From the NCBI RefSeq assembly GCF_013408425.1, contig NZ_JACBYV010000001.1, positions 2,666,001 to 2,730,000 on the forward strand: 64,000 nt of DNA, read 5' to 3'. Made by a program: the position numbers and the translations under genes. Within the stretch, counting starts at the first letter, position 1, and every line of letters starts with the position of its first letter. Shown here one piece after another: positions 49,840 to 59,163 of this stretch. The notes below the pieces were generated by a model, which saw only the letters and a list, made by a program, of their open reading frames with translations, was not told the origin of the DNA and made no database searches. The DNA is from Pseudomonas flavescens (GTDB lineage: Bacteria; Pseudomonadota; Gammaproteobacteria; Pseudomonadales; Pseudomonadaceae).

Positions 49840-50084
49840 GCTGATGTACTCCAGTGTACAGCGGGAATACTTAATGTATCGGCATGGAGGGCGTGAGCTT
49901 TAGCGGGGATTAATCATTAATGTAGATTCCAAGTCACACCATGAAACTGGCTGTCACCGAAGAGCGCACACGCTCGGACAACCAGAAATGGTGGCTCGCG
50001 CTGGAGCGCAACGACTCAACCGCCATGAGTAGGCGAGCCTGCTCACTCTGAGGAAGGCAGTATGGCCGATCGCGGCAGAGCGGC

Positions 50085-50471
50085 TCAGCTTGCAGTGGGC
50101 TCGACCTCTGGGCCAATCGCTTTCCAGGCATCACGGATCTGCGTGAGCAATTCCTGCACTTCTTCCAACCTGCGCGGCGTCTCGTCGAGCGCTACGCCAA
50201 CCAATCGGCGGTTGATGTAGTCATACAAGTTGTCGAGATTCTGCGCCAGCTCGCCGCCGAGCTCCTTGTCCAGGCTCGACTGCAGTACCGAGATGATGGA
50301 GATCGTGCCGCTGACCGCCTCACCGCGTAACCCGGGATTAGCCTGCTGCTGTGCCAGCAGCGCCAGTGAGATTCGCTCGATGGCGCCATCCAGAAGGAGG
50401 TGTACCGCCTGATAAGGCGTAACGACCTGACTGGTTTTGACGCTTTTGTAAGTATCGATAGGACCGTTCAT
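50085..50471 (-). CDS. FliS-like protein (copy 2, divergent paralogue)
   Basis: The 128-residue FliS paralogue has '[20 protein letters not shown]' and '[20 protein letters not shown]' aligning with copy 1, but most of the surface-exposed residues differ. It starts immediately after the fliD stop (adjacent coordinates), so it is translated with fliD. Two fliS genes also occur after fliD in P. aeruginosa. Which flagellar subunit each copy binds is unknown. Confidence 0.87.
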   Translation of the reverse strand: MNGPIDTYKSVKTSQVVTPYQAVHLLLDGAIERISLALLAQQQANPGLRGEAVSGTISIISVLQSSLDKELGGELAQNLDNLYDYINRRLVGVALDETPRRLEEVQELLTQIRDAWKAIGPEVEPTAS

Positions 50472-51890
50472 TTAGCTACTCTTCTTCACTACACCGGGCA
50501 GACTGGAAAGCGTGTTCTGCAGCTGACTGCTGGTACCATTCAACTGACCGACCAGAGCGTCCATCGCGTTGAACTGAGCAAGCAAGCGCTTCTGCATACT
50601 ATCGACACGCAGCTTGAGATCTTCGGTTTGCTTCTTGATATCGGTTCGGGTGGACTCCAACGCCTGCATACGCTGCGAAAGGATGCCGCCCGTCTGGCTG
50701 TATGCAGCGACCTGGCCATCGAGACGCTTCGCCAAGCCGGTATCACCAAGGAAAAATGACCCGACCGCATCGAAATTGCTTTTCAGTGCGGCATCGAGCT
50801 TGGTGTCCTCTATTTTCAGCGTACCGTCCTTCTGGGTGGTAATGCCCAGATCCGCCAGCACCTTCACACCATCACCGCCAACAGGGTTCACCAACTCGTT
50901 GCGAATACCGCCAAGCAGATTTCGAACGGTCGAGTCCCCTACAAGACCACCGACCAACGGCGTTCCATCCTCACCGACCTTGGTGACGCGGGTCAGATCG
51001 TTGGTGGTATTGATCAGCTTGTTATAGGCATCGACGAATTTCTTGATACCTGCTTTGACGCCGGCATTGTCCTCACCGACCTTGAGGGTCAGTGGCTTGT
51101 CCTTTTCGGTTGCCGCAAGCAACTCGAAGCTGACGTCAGCGATCGCACCCTTGATCGAGTTGGTCGGGCTGGTAAGCGCAAGACCATCGATGGAGAACTT
51201 GGCATTGGCCGCCTGGACGATAAATCCGGCAGCGGAGTCATCACCCGTAGCGAGCTTGTTACGACCATCGACACTGAGACCGGCAAGATCGCCACTGCCG
51301 GAAACGATGACGTCCTTGCCCTCGCCCGTCTCGTTACCACTGAAAACCAGGCGAGACTTGCCACTGGCAGGATCGTTGATCGTGCTGACGGTTACACCCT
51401 TCCCCTTCAACGCGGTATTGAGCTGGTCACGAATACTGGCAAGGTCAGACCCTGCGGTAATCTTCACATCGATAGCGGTACCGCTTTCGCCGAGCTTGAC
51501 GCTCAGCGTCTCGTCGCCAGCTCCACTCTTGAAGGTGCCGTCCAGAGCTTTCGTCGCTACCTTGCTGGCCGAAGCGAGACTGTCCACGGTCACCTGGTAG
51601 TTGCCAGCTGATGCCGTCTTACCGGCAGTGGCCGTCAGCGCACTGGTGTTGGATGACGTGGCAGTACGTTTCTCGAACAGCGTCGCGCTGTTGAGATCCT
51701 TGAGCGAGGTCTGGAATTCGCCGAGCGCGCTGTTCAGTTGCCCCAAGCCAGACAGCTTGGTGGTCGTCGACGTCGACAGGCGCGCCAGCTGCGCTTCCTT
51801 GGGCGCCTTCTCGGCGTTGACCATCGCCGTAACCAAATCAGAGATGGGCAGCCCTGAGTTGATGCCTGTCGAAACTCCACCAATAGCCAT
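50472..51890 (-). CDS. fliD: Flagellar filament cap protein FliD (HAP2)
   Basis: The 472-residue product has the FliD N-terminus 'GVSTGINSGLPISDLVTAMV', a Ser/Thr/Gly/Asp-rich variable centre and the conserved C-terminal coiled-coil helices. It caps the growing filament, promotes flagellin folding and can act as a mucin adhesin. It lies downstream of flaG and upstream of fliS. Confidence 0.95.
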   Translation of the reverse strand: MAIGGVSTGINSGLPISDLVTAMVNAEKAPKEAQLARLSTSTTTKLSGLGQLNSALGEFQTSLKDLNSATLFEKRTATSSNTSALTATAGKTASAGNYQVTVDSLASASKVATKALDGTFKSGAGDETLSVKLGESGTAIDVKITAGSDLASIRDQLNTALKGKGVTVSTINDPASGKSRLVFSGNETGEGKDVIVSGSGDLAGLSVDGRNKLATGDDSAAGFIVQAANAKFSIDGLALTSPTNSIKGAIADVSFELLAATEKDKPLTLKVGEDNAGVKAGIKKFVDAYNKLINTTNDLTRVTKVGEDGTPLVGGLVGDSTVRNLLGGIRNELVNPVGGDGVKVLADLGITTQKDGTLKIEDTKLDAALKSNFDAVGSFFLGDTGLAKRLDGQVAAYSQTGGILSQRMQALESTRTDIKKQTEDLKLRVDSMQKRLLAQFNAMDALVGQLNGTSSQLQNTLSSLPGVVKKSS

Positions 51891-51968
51891 AATCTACTCC
51901 GTCACGATATTGACGCTCATGCGTGAAAGTTCATTCAGTCCCATCCTGCATTCAAAAACCGAGCCATG

Positions 51969-52349
51969 TCAGGCCTCGGCCTTGAACAGGAGACTGCGCA
52001 CCTCTTCCAGACTCTCTGCCAAACGCAATGCCTCTTCAGACGGCAATTGGCGAATGACATCACCTGAAGCACGGTCGGTGACCTTGACCACAACCCTGCC
52101 GCTCGAGTCGTCGACGCTGAAATTGAGATCACGCCGAATGTTCTGTACGAAACTCTGGATGGACGTGACAGCATTATCCACCTGCTCGTACATCTGCCCC
52201 GCATCTTCAGCCGCGGCCTGCCCCTGACGCACAGCAGGCTGGTCACTAGACGCTTCTGAAGAAGCTGCCGCCCCGGCATACGCAGCAGGTACAGACGTAC
52301 CTGTGGGCTTTGCCAGTACTGGCGACAAACTATTTATTGCGATGTCCAT
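51969..52349 (-). CDS. flaG: FlaG family protein
   Basis: The 126-residue product has a variable Ala/Ser-rich N-terminus and the FlaG C-terminal core 'LNFSVDDSSGRVVVKVTDRA', 'SGDVIRQLPSEEALRLAESL'. FlaG influences filament length. The start at 52349 is the first Met in the family context; an in-frame start 21 bp upstream exists. It sits between fliC and fliD. Confidence 0.92.
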   Translation of the reverse strand: MDIAINSLSPVLAKPTGTSVPAAYAGAAASSEASSDQPAVRQGQAAAEDAGQMYEQVDNAVTSIQSFVQNIRRDLNFSVDDSSGRVVVKVTDRASGDVIRQLPSEEALRLAESLEEVRSLLFKAEA

Positions 52350-52429
52350 TTCTTTTACCTCGCAAGGCAAAACGGGGAGAAGCGCTATGCACTTCCCCCC
52401 GGAGTTTAGAGCAGCCTAGCCGACTTGGC

Positions 52430-53590
52430 TTACTGCAGGAGGCTGAGCACCGCCTGCGGCAGCTGGTTGGCCTGAGACAGGATCGCAGTACCGGCCTGCT
52501 GCAGGATCTGGTTCTTGGTCAGGTTCGCGGTTTCTGCCGCGAAGTCCGTATCCTGAATCCGACCACGTGCAGCCGAAACGTTCTCTGCGATGTTCTGCAG
52601 GTTACCGATGGTGTTCTCGAAGCGGTTCTGCACAGCACCGAGGTCGGCACGTTGCTTGTCGATCGCTTGGATAGCCTGGTCGATGACGATTACCGACTCC
52701 TGGGCACCTTGTACGGTGCTGACGTCGATGTTGGTCATTTCTGTTTCGGTGACAGCTGTGCCACTAGCATAAGCACCAGCAGTGATACCAGCCACGGTAC
52801 CGCTAACACTCAAAGCAGAAAGCGCATTCGCCGTACCATCTGTGTTCTGACCAGAAATCAGAGTGGTGGCTCCAGTGTCGTCCACGAAAGCACCGACCCC
52901 GATGTTGGCATCGTTGATAGCAGTAGCAACAGCCTGACTGAACTGCTCCCCTGTTGATCCACTGGCCACGGTTACGTCAACCGAGAAATCTGTACCATTC
53001 ACAGTTCCGGAAACCGTAACGGTGCCAGAAGCAGTCGCAGTGCCACTACCCGAAGCGATGGTCCCTTCGTAATACTTACCCTTCAGCGACGAAGTGCTCA
53101 TCTCGTCGATCTTCACGCTGATGGTTTCGTTGGCTGCGCTACCTACCTGGAAGGTGGTGGTGCCGAAGTTACCATCCAGCAGCTTCTTGCCACCAAAGGT
53201 AGTGGTGTTGGAGATACGGTTAAGCTCTTTCTTGAGCTCGGTCACTTCCGAGTTCAGTGCTTTACGCTCGCCTTCGCTGTTCGAGCCGTTGGCCGACTGC
53301 AGGGACAGGTCACGCATACGCTGCAGGATGGTGGTCGACTGCTGCAGTGCGCCCTCAGCGGTCTGCGCCATGGAGATGCCGTCGTTGGAGTTCTTCACCG
53401 CCACGTTCAGGCCGTTCACCTGGCTGGTCAGGCGGTTGGCGATCTGCAGGCCAGCCGCATCGTCCTTGGCACTGTTGATGCGCGAACCGGTCGACAGACG
53501 CTGCAGGGAGGTGTTGAGCGCGTTGGACGAAGTGTTCAGGTTGCGCTGAGTGTTCAACGACGCAATGTTGGTGTTTACGGTCAAAGCCAT
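52430..53590 (-). CDS. fliC: Flagellin FliC
   Basis: The 386-residue flagellin has the conserved D0/D1 N-terminus ('[19 protein letters not shown]') and C-terminus (residues about 285-386, ending 'QAVLSLLQ'). The short central region (about 170-285) is very rich in Ser, Thr, Gly and Ala and has no Cys. It is shorter than P. aeruginosa b-type flagellin. The exposed S/T-rich region is the expected target of O-linked glycosylation by the adjacent island. The ATG at 53590 follows GGAGG, and a FliA-type promoter lies upstream. Confidence 0.97.
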   Translation of the reverse strand: MALTVNTNIASLNTQRNLNTSSNALNTSLQRLSTGSRINSAKDDAAGLQIANRLTSQVNGLNVAVKNSNDGISMAQTAEGALQQSTTILQRMRDLSLQSANGSNSEGERKALNSEVTELKKELNRISNTTTFGGKKLLDGNFGTTTFQVGSAANETISVKIDEMSTSSLKGKYYEGTIASGSGTATASGTVTVSGTVNGTDFSVDVTVASGSTGEQFSQAVATAINDANIGVGAFVDDTGATTLISGQNTDGTANALSALSVSGTVAGITAGAYASGTAVTETEMTNIDVSTVQGAQESVIVIDQAIQAIDKQRADLGAVQNRFENTIGNLQNIAENVSAARGRIQDTDFAAETANLTKNQILQQAGTAILSQANQLPQAVLSLLQ

Positions 53591-53684
53591 GATGTTTGTC
53601 CTCCATCGGACACTAACGTGTTTGCCTGGGCTTGCGACTCTGGCCTGCAATGCTCAGGCAACATTGAGTTCGCTTTCATACTCT

Positions 53685-53711
53685 TTATCGACCTGAATCT
53701 GCGAAGCTTTA
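53685..53711 (-). promoter_or_regulatory. FliA (sigma-28) promoter of fliC
   Basis: On the minus strand, TAAAGCTT (53704-53711) is followed by 11 nt and GTCGATAA (53685-53692), nearly the sigma-28 consensus TAAAGTTT-N11-GCCGATAA. It sits about 95 bp upstream of the fliC ATG. Confidence 0.88.
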
Positions 53712-53843
53712 GGAGAGAAGTTGAATTTTTTTGCGACTCCCTTGACAGCCTGGGAGCCATGACTCTTCAACCTTATCCTGAACAGCATGTCGGCGCGCTT
53801 CACGAATTCTTGAGTCCGATGAATCGCGCCGCTACGTGCGCCT

Positions 53844-56800
53844 TCAGTCAGGCAACCAAGCATGCCGCCAGGCAATCAGGTTGCCGCCCTCCAGCATCCA
53901 GTCACGCATGACCTGTTGGTGCAAGGCACTGCCTGCATGAGCCGATGCATCGAGGTCGGCGACATGCATCCTGATGGCCTCCGCCCAATCCCGGTAACGG
54001 TTCTTCACACGGGTGACGGGAAGCGATCCTTCATAACTGCGCACGTCGCTGCAGACGACGGGAAAGCCGCAGGCTCCGTATTCCAGTAAGCGCAGATTGC
54101 TCTTGCACTGGTTGAACGGATTCTCCTCCAGCGGAGCCACCGCCAGATCCAGATTGAGCGCAGCCAGTGCACGCGGATAAGCCAGGATATCGACCCCCTG
54201 GTGAATCTCCTTGACGAAGGGCCGAAGCTTCTCCGGACACATGCCCATGAACACCCAATCGACTTCATCGGCCAACGCTTGCACCACATCGGCAATCATT
54301 TCCAGATCACCGGTGTGACTTATGCCACCCGCCCAGCCGACCCTGGGTTTACCGGACCGGCTGCGCGGGCTGGCAAGCCCTTTCCACCAGGCAGGTGGCA
54401 GGTAGTTCTCGATTACCCGGATATCATCGTGCAGGCCGCCACAGGCCTCGGCCAGGGCCTGGGTGGACACTACGAAACGATCTACATAGCTCAGCCCGCG
54501 CCGCATGGATTTCAGAATATCCTTGGGCATCTGCGCCCGGTGAACACTTTTTACAGGCAGATTCGGCAGGTAGTCGTCGAGTTCGTAGACCTTGAGTGCT
54601 CGTGAAAACGCCTGCATGCGACGCATGGCCTCGAAACGGTCATTACCAATCTGCTTCTGCAAAACGACTACATCCGGGTCGTAGCGCCCGAGATCCGTCA
54701 CGTGCATTAAGCCGGAAGACAGCGCACCTTGAATAAGCCCTGCTTCCTGCAATGCAGTGAATGGCTGTATCACTCGGTAGTGGCCCGAACCATAGTTATC
54801 GGAAGGATGAGCAAGGACAGTTACCAAGGACTTCCACGAAGCCAAGGGGCGCCACGAAAGCGCAGTATCGGCAAGCTTAAAGCCCCCAGGTTGCGCCAGC
54901 GAGAAATTTGGGTTGTATATCGGGTCGTGCCGCAATTGCTGTAGCCATTTGGCGTACATAGCGTCCTGGTCTGCAACGCTATCGAACGTGGTGTCGACAC
55001 GATCAAGCATCAACTGCGCAAAGGGTGTCCACACGGTCAGATAACCCGCCTGACGAGCCTTCAAACATAGATCTGCACCAGCATGACGAAAAGAAATCGA
55101 ACTTTCACTCAGCCCTCCTAATGCTAAATAAAGTTTTTTTTCTACCAGCAAACATTCGTGGCCTATAACACTACTGTTTTGTACAACCTGAAGCCGCTGC
55201 ATATAGCCCGGTGCATCTAAGGACTCCCCAACATCGGGGTAGCCGATCGGACCTGTCAAACCAAGAATCAGACCAGCCTGCGCTATTTTCCCATCCGACG
55301 ACAGGAACTTGGGACCAACACAACCGACCTCTGGACGCTGCCCATGATTCAGCAGTTCGCTCAACCACTCCTCACTAACTGCCGCCGCATCGGCTGAAAA
55401 AAGCAGTACGTAATCACCATTAGCCTGAAACGCAGCTTGGTTAATCAGCATCTGGCGAGAGTCTTTATGGCCTCCAGCCGTCATAATACGAATACGAGTT
55501 TCTCCAAGCCCTTCCAAAACGCTCAGCCAAGAACTCACTTCGGCGGGTTGGCCATAATATTGAATAATGAGCAATTCATAATAAGGATAGCGAGTATTCT
55601 CAAGGATGCTCTCAATACAACGCTGCAATGAGTGGAGGCGATCACCAGCAACAATCAAAAAAGACACAAGCGGTGTGTGCGCATGACCGTAATCGATCCG
55701 GTAGCGACCTGGCTTGTCTGCACCAACAGAGCAGTGTTCGTAGCCACGCTGCTTAAGATGGCTAACTAAAGCACGTCGTTCATACCCACTATCGATCAAG
55801 CACGGCGAGCTACATTGAACCAACGGCTCAGCTATATGACCTATCCCATCGGTGCCGAATTTTGCGAGCATACGAAGGATCAGATCGAACTCATGACTCC
55901 CTCCACAATGGTCTGAGAAGCCACCAAGCTCATTTACTACAGCAGGCCTCAACAACCAATGACGCGATAACGCAGAGGGAAAACTGAGAAAATAGTCAAG
56001 GTTAAAGCTAGGACGTAAAGCTATTCCACACACAGAACCATCCTGACTATAAACCTCGTCAAAGAACAGAGCATTACATGCATTTGCAGCAGAAGACTCC
56101 AAACCTAGCATAGTAGAACCGCTCGGCCGAAGTTCTTCTCCTGCCTGGACTTGCAGAACCCAATCAGACGTGCAACTGCTTATGCAAGCATTCAGCGCAT
56201 GAAAACTGTCAACAGTGGAACTAATAAATTCAATATCTTTAAATTCAGCACACTCAGAATGAAAACCACTATCAGACGCAAGAACCACAAGGGGATTGAT
56301 TCTAACTAATGAAGAACTGTTCGCCAGACTATCAATTGTCTGCCTTAATAAGGCGACATTTTCGCCAGACCAAAAGATAAACAAAGAAAGACTAACTTGC
56401 TGACCCCGACTTACGTCTTCGATCAACCTTACCTGAACGGGGGTCAAAACCCGCCGAGCCAACCAATTGTCAAGTGATAGTCCAGAATTGAAGTTGACAC
56501 CCAAGCTCCGGGCAGGAGATTTAAGCCATATTGGGGTTTCACCTGAAAAGGGCAACTCTACAGATGAAAAACCCTGCGAAAATATTTTTTCAATACGCGC
56601 CTGTGCCTGCCGGGCTTTTACTGAATCTATCCAAGCGACTTGGAGAGAAAGATCGTAAGCCAGCGCGCAGCCATTAGCAGGAACTTTCAAGTACTTCCGA
56701 TCCACCAACTCAAGTACTTGGATAAGTTCCAGCAGCAAGTCTCTTTTTTGAAAACTTGTTAACACTGGTATGCCAGCGAGCATCTCTAGCGTCCAAGTAC

Positions 56801-57563
56801 GGACAAAGCCAATAATAACCGAGACCATTTCCATATTGAGCCGGACACCGCCTTCCCCCGTAACGCCGACACTCAAATTATGACCATGTACTCTATAGTC
56901 AGTTAATACTTGGGGAATCTTTCCGAGCTCCCCCCTTGCCAAAAGCTTTCCCCAAAAATCATAGTCATGAACATAACGCAGAAGAGGATTGTATCCGCCC
57001 GTTGCCCTCATGTCGTCACGGCGAACCATGGCTGAAGGTGAATTTAGAAAATTTCCACTAAGTAAATTTATTCGCAAATCCGCCAAAGACCTATTGAAAA
57101 AATTTTCGTATACAACACTTCTTTCAAAGGAACGGCCTTGCTGATCAATTACACAGATATCGGTGAATACACCCACGCATCCTGGGTTTTGTAGTAGAAA
57201 CTCCACCTGTTTCTCGATACGGAGAGGCCGCATCCGATCATCGGATCCTAGAAAAGCGACAAACTCACCAGCAGCCAAGAAAAAAACACGATTACAGGCG
57301 GCAGAAGCACCACCATTAACGTCTAGGAAAATAGCTTTTATTTTTTCAGGATTTTTATCTGCATAGCTCTTAACAATCAATGCCGTATTGTCAGTTGAAG
57401 CATCATCAAGCAAAAGGATTTCAATATTCTGATACGTTTGCTGCAAAACTGAATCAATGGCCTCGGCAACATACTTCTCATGATTATAGGTACAAATACA
57501 AACTGTAACCAAAGGTAGCTTAGCCGGGTTTGCATCAAGAGAGTTCGAAATTATTTTAAGCAT
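53844..57563 (-). CDS. Large multidomain glycosyltransferase (FgtA-like flagellin glycosyltransferase candidate)
   Basis: The 1239-residue product appears soluble. Residues about 15-240 are a GT2 (GT-A) domain ('VTVCICTYNHEKYVAEAIDS', 'LLDDASTD'). About 385-480 is a second, weaker GT-A-like segment. About 630-860 is another GT2-like domain ('SFLIVAGDRLHSLQRCIES', 'VGCVGPKFLSSDG'). About 910-1239 is a GT4/GT-B-like domain ('HPSDNYGSGHYRV', 'RVGWAGGISHTGDLEMI', 'LRLLEYGACGFPVVCSD'). It resembles the large transferases that glycosylate flagellin in Pseudomonas (FgtA/Fgt1 type). It lies next to fliC and overlaps the ketoisomerase gene by 8 bp. Base composition shifts within the gene: the 3' part (to about 54.8 kb) is GC-rich like the core, the rest AT-richer. 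Confidence 0.85.
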   Translation of the reverse strand: MLKIISNSLDANPAKLPLVTVCICTYNHEKYVAEAIDSVLQQTYQNIEILLLDDASTDNTALIVKSYADKNPEKIKAIFLDVNGGASAACNRVFFLAAGEFVAFLGSDDRMRPLRIEKQVEFLLQNPGCVGVFTDICVIDQQGRSFERSVVYENFFNRSLADLRINLLSGNFLNSPSAMVRRDDMRATGGYNPLLRYVHDYDFWGKLLARGELGKIPQVLTDYRVHGHNLSVGVTGEGGVRLNMEMVSVIIGFVRTWTLEMLAGIPVLTSFQKRDLLLELIQVLELVDRKYLKVPANGCALAYDLSLQVAWIDSVKARQAQARIEKIFSQGFSSVELPFSGETPIWLKSPARSLGVNFNSGLSLDNWLARRVLTPVQVRLIEDVSRGQQVSLSLFIFWSGENVALLRQTIDSLANSSSLVRINPLVVLASDSGFHSECAEFKDIEFISSTVDSFHALNACISSCTSDWVLQVQAGEELRPSGSTMLGLESSAANACNALFFDEVYSQDGSVCGIALRPSFNLDYFLSFPSALSRHWLLRPAVVNELGGFSDHCGGSHEFDLILRMLAKFGTDGIGHIAEPLVQCSSPCLIDSGYERRALVSHLKQRGYEHCSVGADKPGRYRIDYGHAHTPLVSFLIVAGDRLHSLQRCIESILENTRYPYYELLIIQYYGQPAEVSSWLSVLEGLGETRIRIMTAGGHKDSRQMLINQAAFQANGDYVLLFSADAAAVSEEWLSELLNHGQRPEVGCVGPKFLSSDGKIAQAGLILGLTGPIGYPDVGESLDAPGYMQRLQVVQNSSVIGHECLLVEKKLYLALGGLSESSISFRHAGADLCLKARQAGYLTVWTPFAQLMLDRVDTTFDSVADQDAMYAKWLQQLRHDPIYNPNFSLAQPGGFKLADTALSWRPLASWKSLVTVLAHPSDNYGSGHYRVIQPFTALQEAGLIQGALSSGLMHVTDLGRYDPDVVVLQKQIGNDRFEAMRRMQAFSRALKVYELDDYLPNLPVKSVHRAQMPKDILKSMRRGLSYVDRFVVSTQALAEACGGLHDDIRVIENYLPPAWWKGLASPRSRSGKPRVGWAGGISHTGDLEMIADVVQALADEVDWVFMGMCPEKLRPFVKEIHQGVDILAYPRALAALNLDLAVAPLEENPFNQCKSNLRLLEYGACGFPVVCSDVRSYEGSLPVTRVKNRYRDWAEAIRMHVADLDASAHAGSALHQQVMRDWMLEGGNLIAWRHAWLPD

Positions 57564-57975
57564 CTGAACGTTCCAAAACGGCCTGACTGAAAGCACCATA
57601 ATCGCGAAAATAGTCATCTTCAGAGTAATAGTCCGAAGCCAAAACCAAGCATACCGAGCCACTGGAAAAGTTATCTATGTCGCGCCACATCATCGGAGGA
57701 ACATACAATCCATAATAAGAACGGTTCAAGCTATACTTGAAGCTTGCCTTCCCATCACTCAGGGTAACGTCGAAACTTCCTGAAATTGCAACCAACAACT
57801 GATGCAATTTTTTATGCGCATGCCCCCCCCGATCAGCACCACCAGGAACATCGTACAAATAATAGACTCGACCAATATCGAATGGAACATGACGCCCACC
57901 TTCAATAAAAGTCAAATTACCACGTTTATCTTCTATCTTTGGTAAATCTATTATTCTGCAGTTCTGTAGAGACAT
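57556..57975 (-). CDS. dTDP-4-keto-6-deoxyglucose 3,4-ketoisomerase (FdtA/QdtA/WxcM-like)
   Basis: The 139-residue cupin has the family start 'CRIIDLPKIEDKRGNLTFIE', the active-site strand 'PGGADRGGHAHKKLHQLLVA' with paired His residues, and 'YVPPMMWRDIDNFSSGSV'. These enzymes move the keto group of dTDP-4-keto-6-deoxyglucose from C4 to C3, feeding 3-amino-3,6-dideoxyhexoses (Fuc3N or Qui3N). FdtA and QdtA differ in C4 stereochemistry and cannot be told apart by eye. An 8-G run in the coding strand (57823-57830) falls in the His motif region. The aminotransferase gene is 24 bp upstream. Confidence 0.87.
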   Translation of the reverse strand: MSLQNCRIIDLPKIEDKRGNLTFIEGGRHVPFDIGRVYYLYDVPGGADRGGHAHKKLHQLLVAISGSFDVTLSDGKASFKYSLNRSYYGLYVPPMMWRDIDNFSSGSVCLVLASDYYSEDDYFRDYGAFSQAVLERSDA

Positions 57976-57999
57976 AGCCTCTCCTCTATCGACCAATTA

Positions 58000-59127
58000 C
58001 TAGCCAATAAAACTATTACACGCAGCAACGACGCGCTGAATATCTGACTCACATAAGCCTGGATAAATGGGCAAACTTAGCACCTGATTGGAAAGTTCTA
58101 CTGTTATTGGCAAGGCAAGGTGATTATATTCGGAATAAGCAGGCTGCTTATGAATAGGCAATGGATAATGGACGAGTGTTTCTATTCCCTCCTTGAATAA
58201 ATGAGCCTGCAACGCCGACCGCTTAGTGCTGCGTACTGTAAAGATATGCCATGCGTGCACCTCATCGGCACTAGGCGTCCGTGGCAGAGATATGGCATTA
58301 TTTTTTATACCCTGACAGTAGATTTCGGCAATATTTGCCTTCTCACGGTTGTCAGCATCAAGATGGTCGAGCTTTATTAGCAAAAATGCAGCTTGTAATT
58401 CGTCGAGCCTAGAGTTCGACCCAAGATACTCATGTTGGTACTTGATGTAACTACCATAATTGCGCAAAGCTCGAACGGTCTCGGCCAGTTCCGGATCATC
58501 AGTAACAATTACACCCGCGTCACCCAGCGCACCAAGCGGTTTACCTGGGAAAAGGCTAAAACCTGCGGCAATTCCCCAGCTACCAGCCTTACGGCCTTCA
58601 AAGCTAGCACCATGAGCTTGAGAAGCATCTTCGATTAGCAAAAGCCCACGTCGCTCTGCAAGCTCACGCAGTGCGCTCATATTCGCAAGACGCCCATATA
58701 AGTGCACTGCGATAATTACACGTGTACGCTCATCAATCGCAGCTTCAACTTCGTTAATATCCAAGTTAAAGGATTCAGCATCAGGCTCCACCAACTGAAG
58801 CCGCAAGGAATTATTAGTGACTGCGAGAGCAGTAGCAATAAAAGTATTGCCAGGAACAATAACACCATCACCGACCTTTATTCGGTCAAGTTCAAGTAAC
58901 GCTTTCAAAATCAATTGTAGAGACTCAAGCCCATTGCCAACACCTACGCCGTGAGCTACACCGCAATAGCTCGCAAACACCTTCTCAAAATCCAAGCAGT
59001 ACATACCTAAAATAAAACGCCCACTACATAGCACACGCTCTGTTACGTCTATAAACTGTTCTTTGAAGCGCTGATTCAAAGCAAGCAGATCTAAAAATGG
59101 TAAAACTCTCTGGCTCTGCACACTCAT
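58000..59127 (-). CDS. PLP-dependent sugar-nucleotide aminotransferase (DegT/DnrJ/EryC1; FdtB/QdtB-like)
   Basis: The 375-residue product has the PLP-binding Lys196 in 'FSLFPGKPLGALGDAGV', 'EDASQAHGA' with the cofactor-ring Asp, and 'NSRLDELQAAFLLIKL'. It would transaminate a 3-keto-6-deoxyhexose nucleotide to the 3-amino sugar, using the product of the neighbouring ketoisomerase. The pairing of the two genes supports FdtB/QdtB over the 4-aminotransferases (VioA type) used in some other Pseudomonas flagellin glycans. The start at 59127 (MSVQSQRVLPFLDL) fits the family. Confidence 0.9.
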   Translation of the reverse strand: MSVQSQRVLPFLDLLALNQRFKEQFIDVTERVLCSGRFILGMYCLDFEKVFASYCGVAHGVGVGNGLESLQLILKALLELDRIKVGDGVIVPGNTFIATALAVTNNSLRLQLVEPDAESFNLDINEVEAAIDERTRVIIAVHLYGRLANMSALRELAERRGLLLIEDASQAHGASFEGRKAGSWGIAAGFSLFPGKPLGALGDAGVIVTDDPELAETVRALRNYGSYIKYQHEYLGSNSRLDELQAAFLLIKLDHLDADNREKANIAEIYCQGIKNNAISLPRTPSADEVHAWHIFTVRSTKRSALQAHLFKEGIETLVHYPLPIHKQPAYSEYNHLALPITVELSNQVLSLPIYPGLCESDIQRVVAACNSFIG

Positions 59128-59163
59128 GAATACCCCCTTATATGTGATCACGTCAGATTTGCA

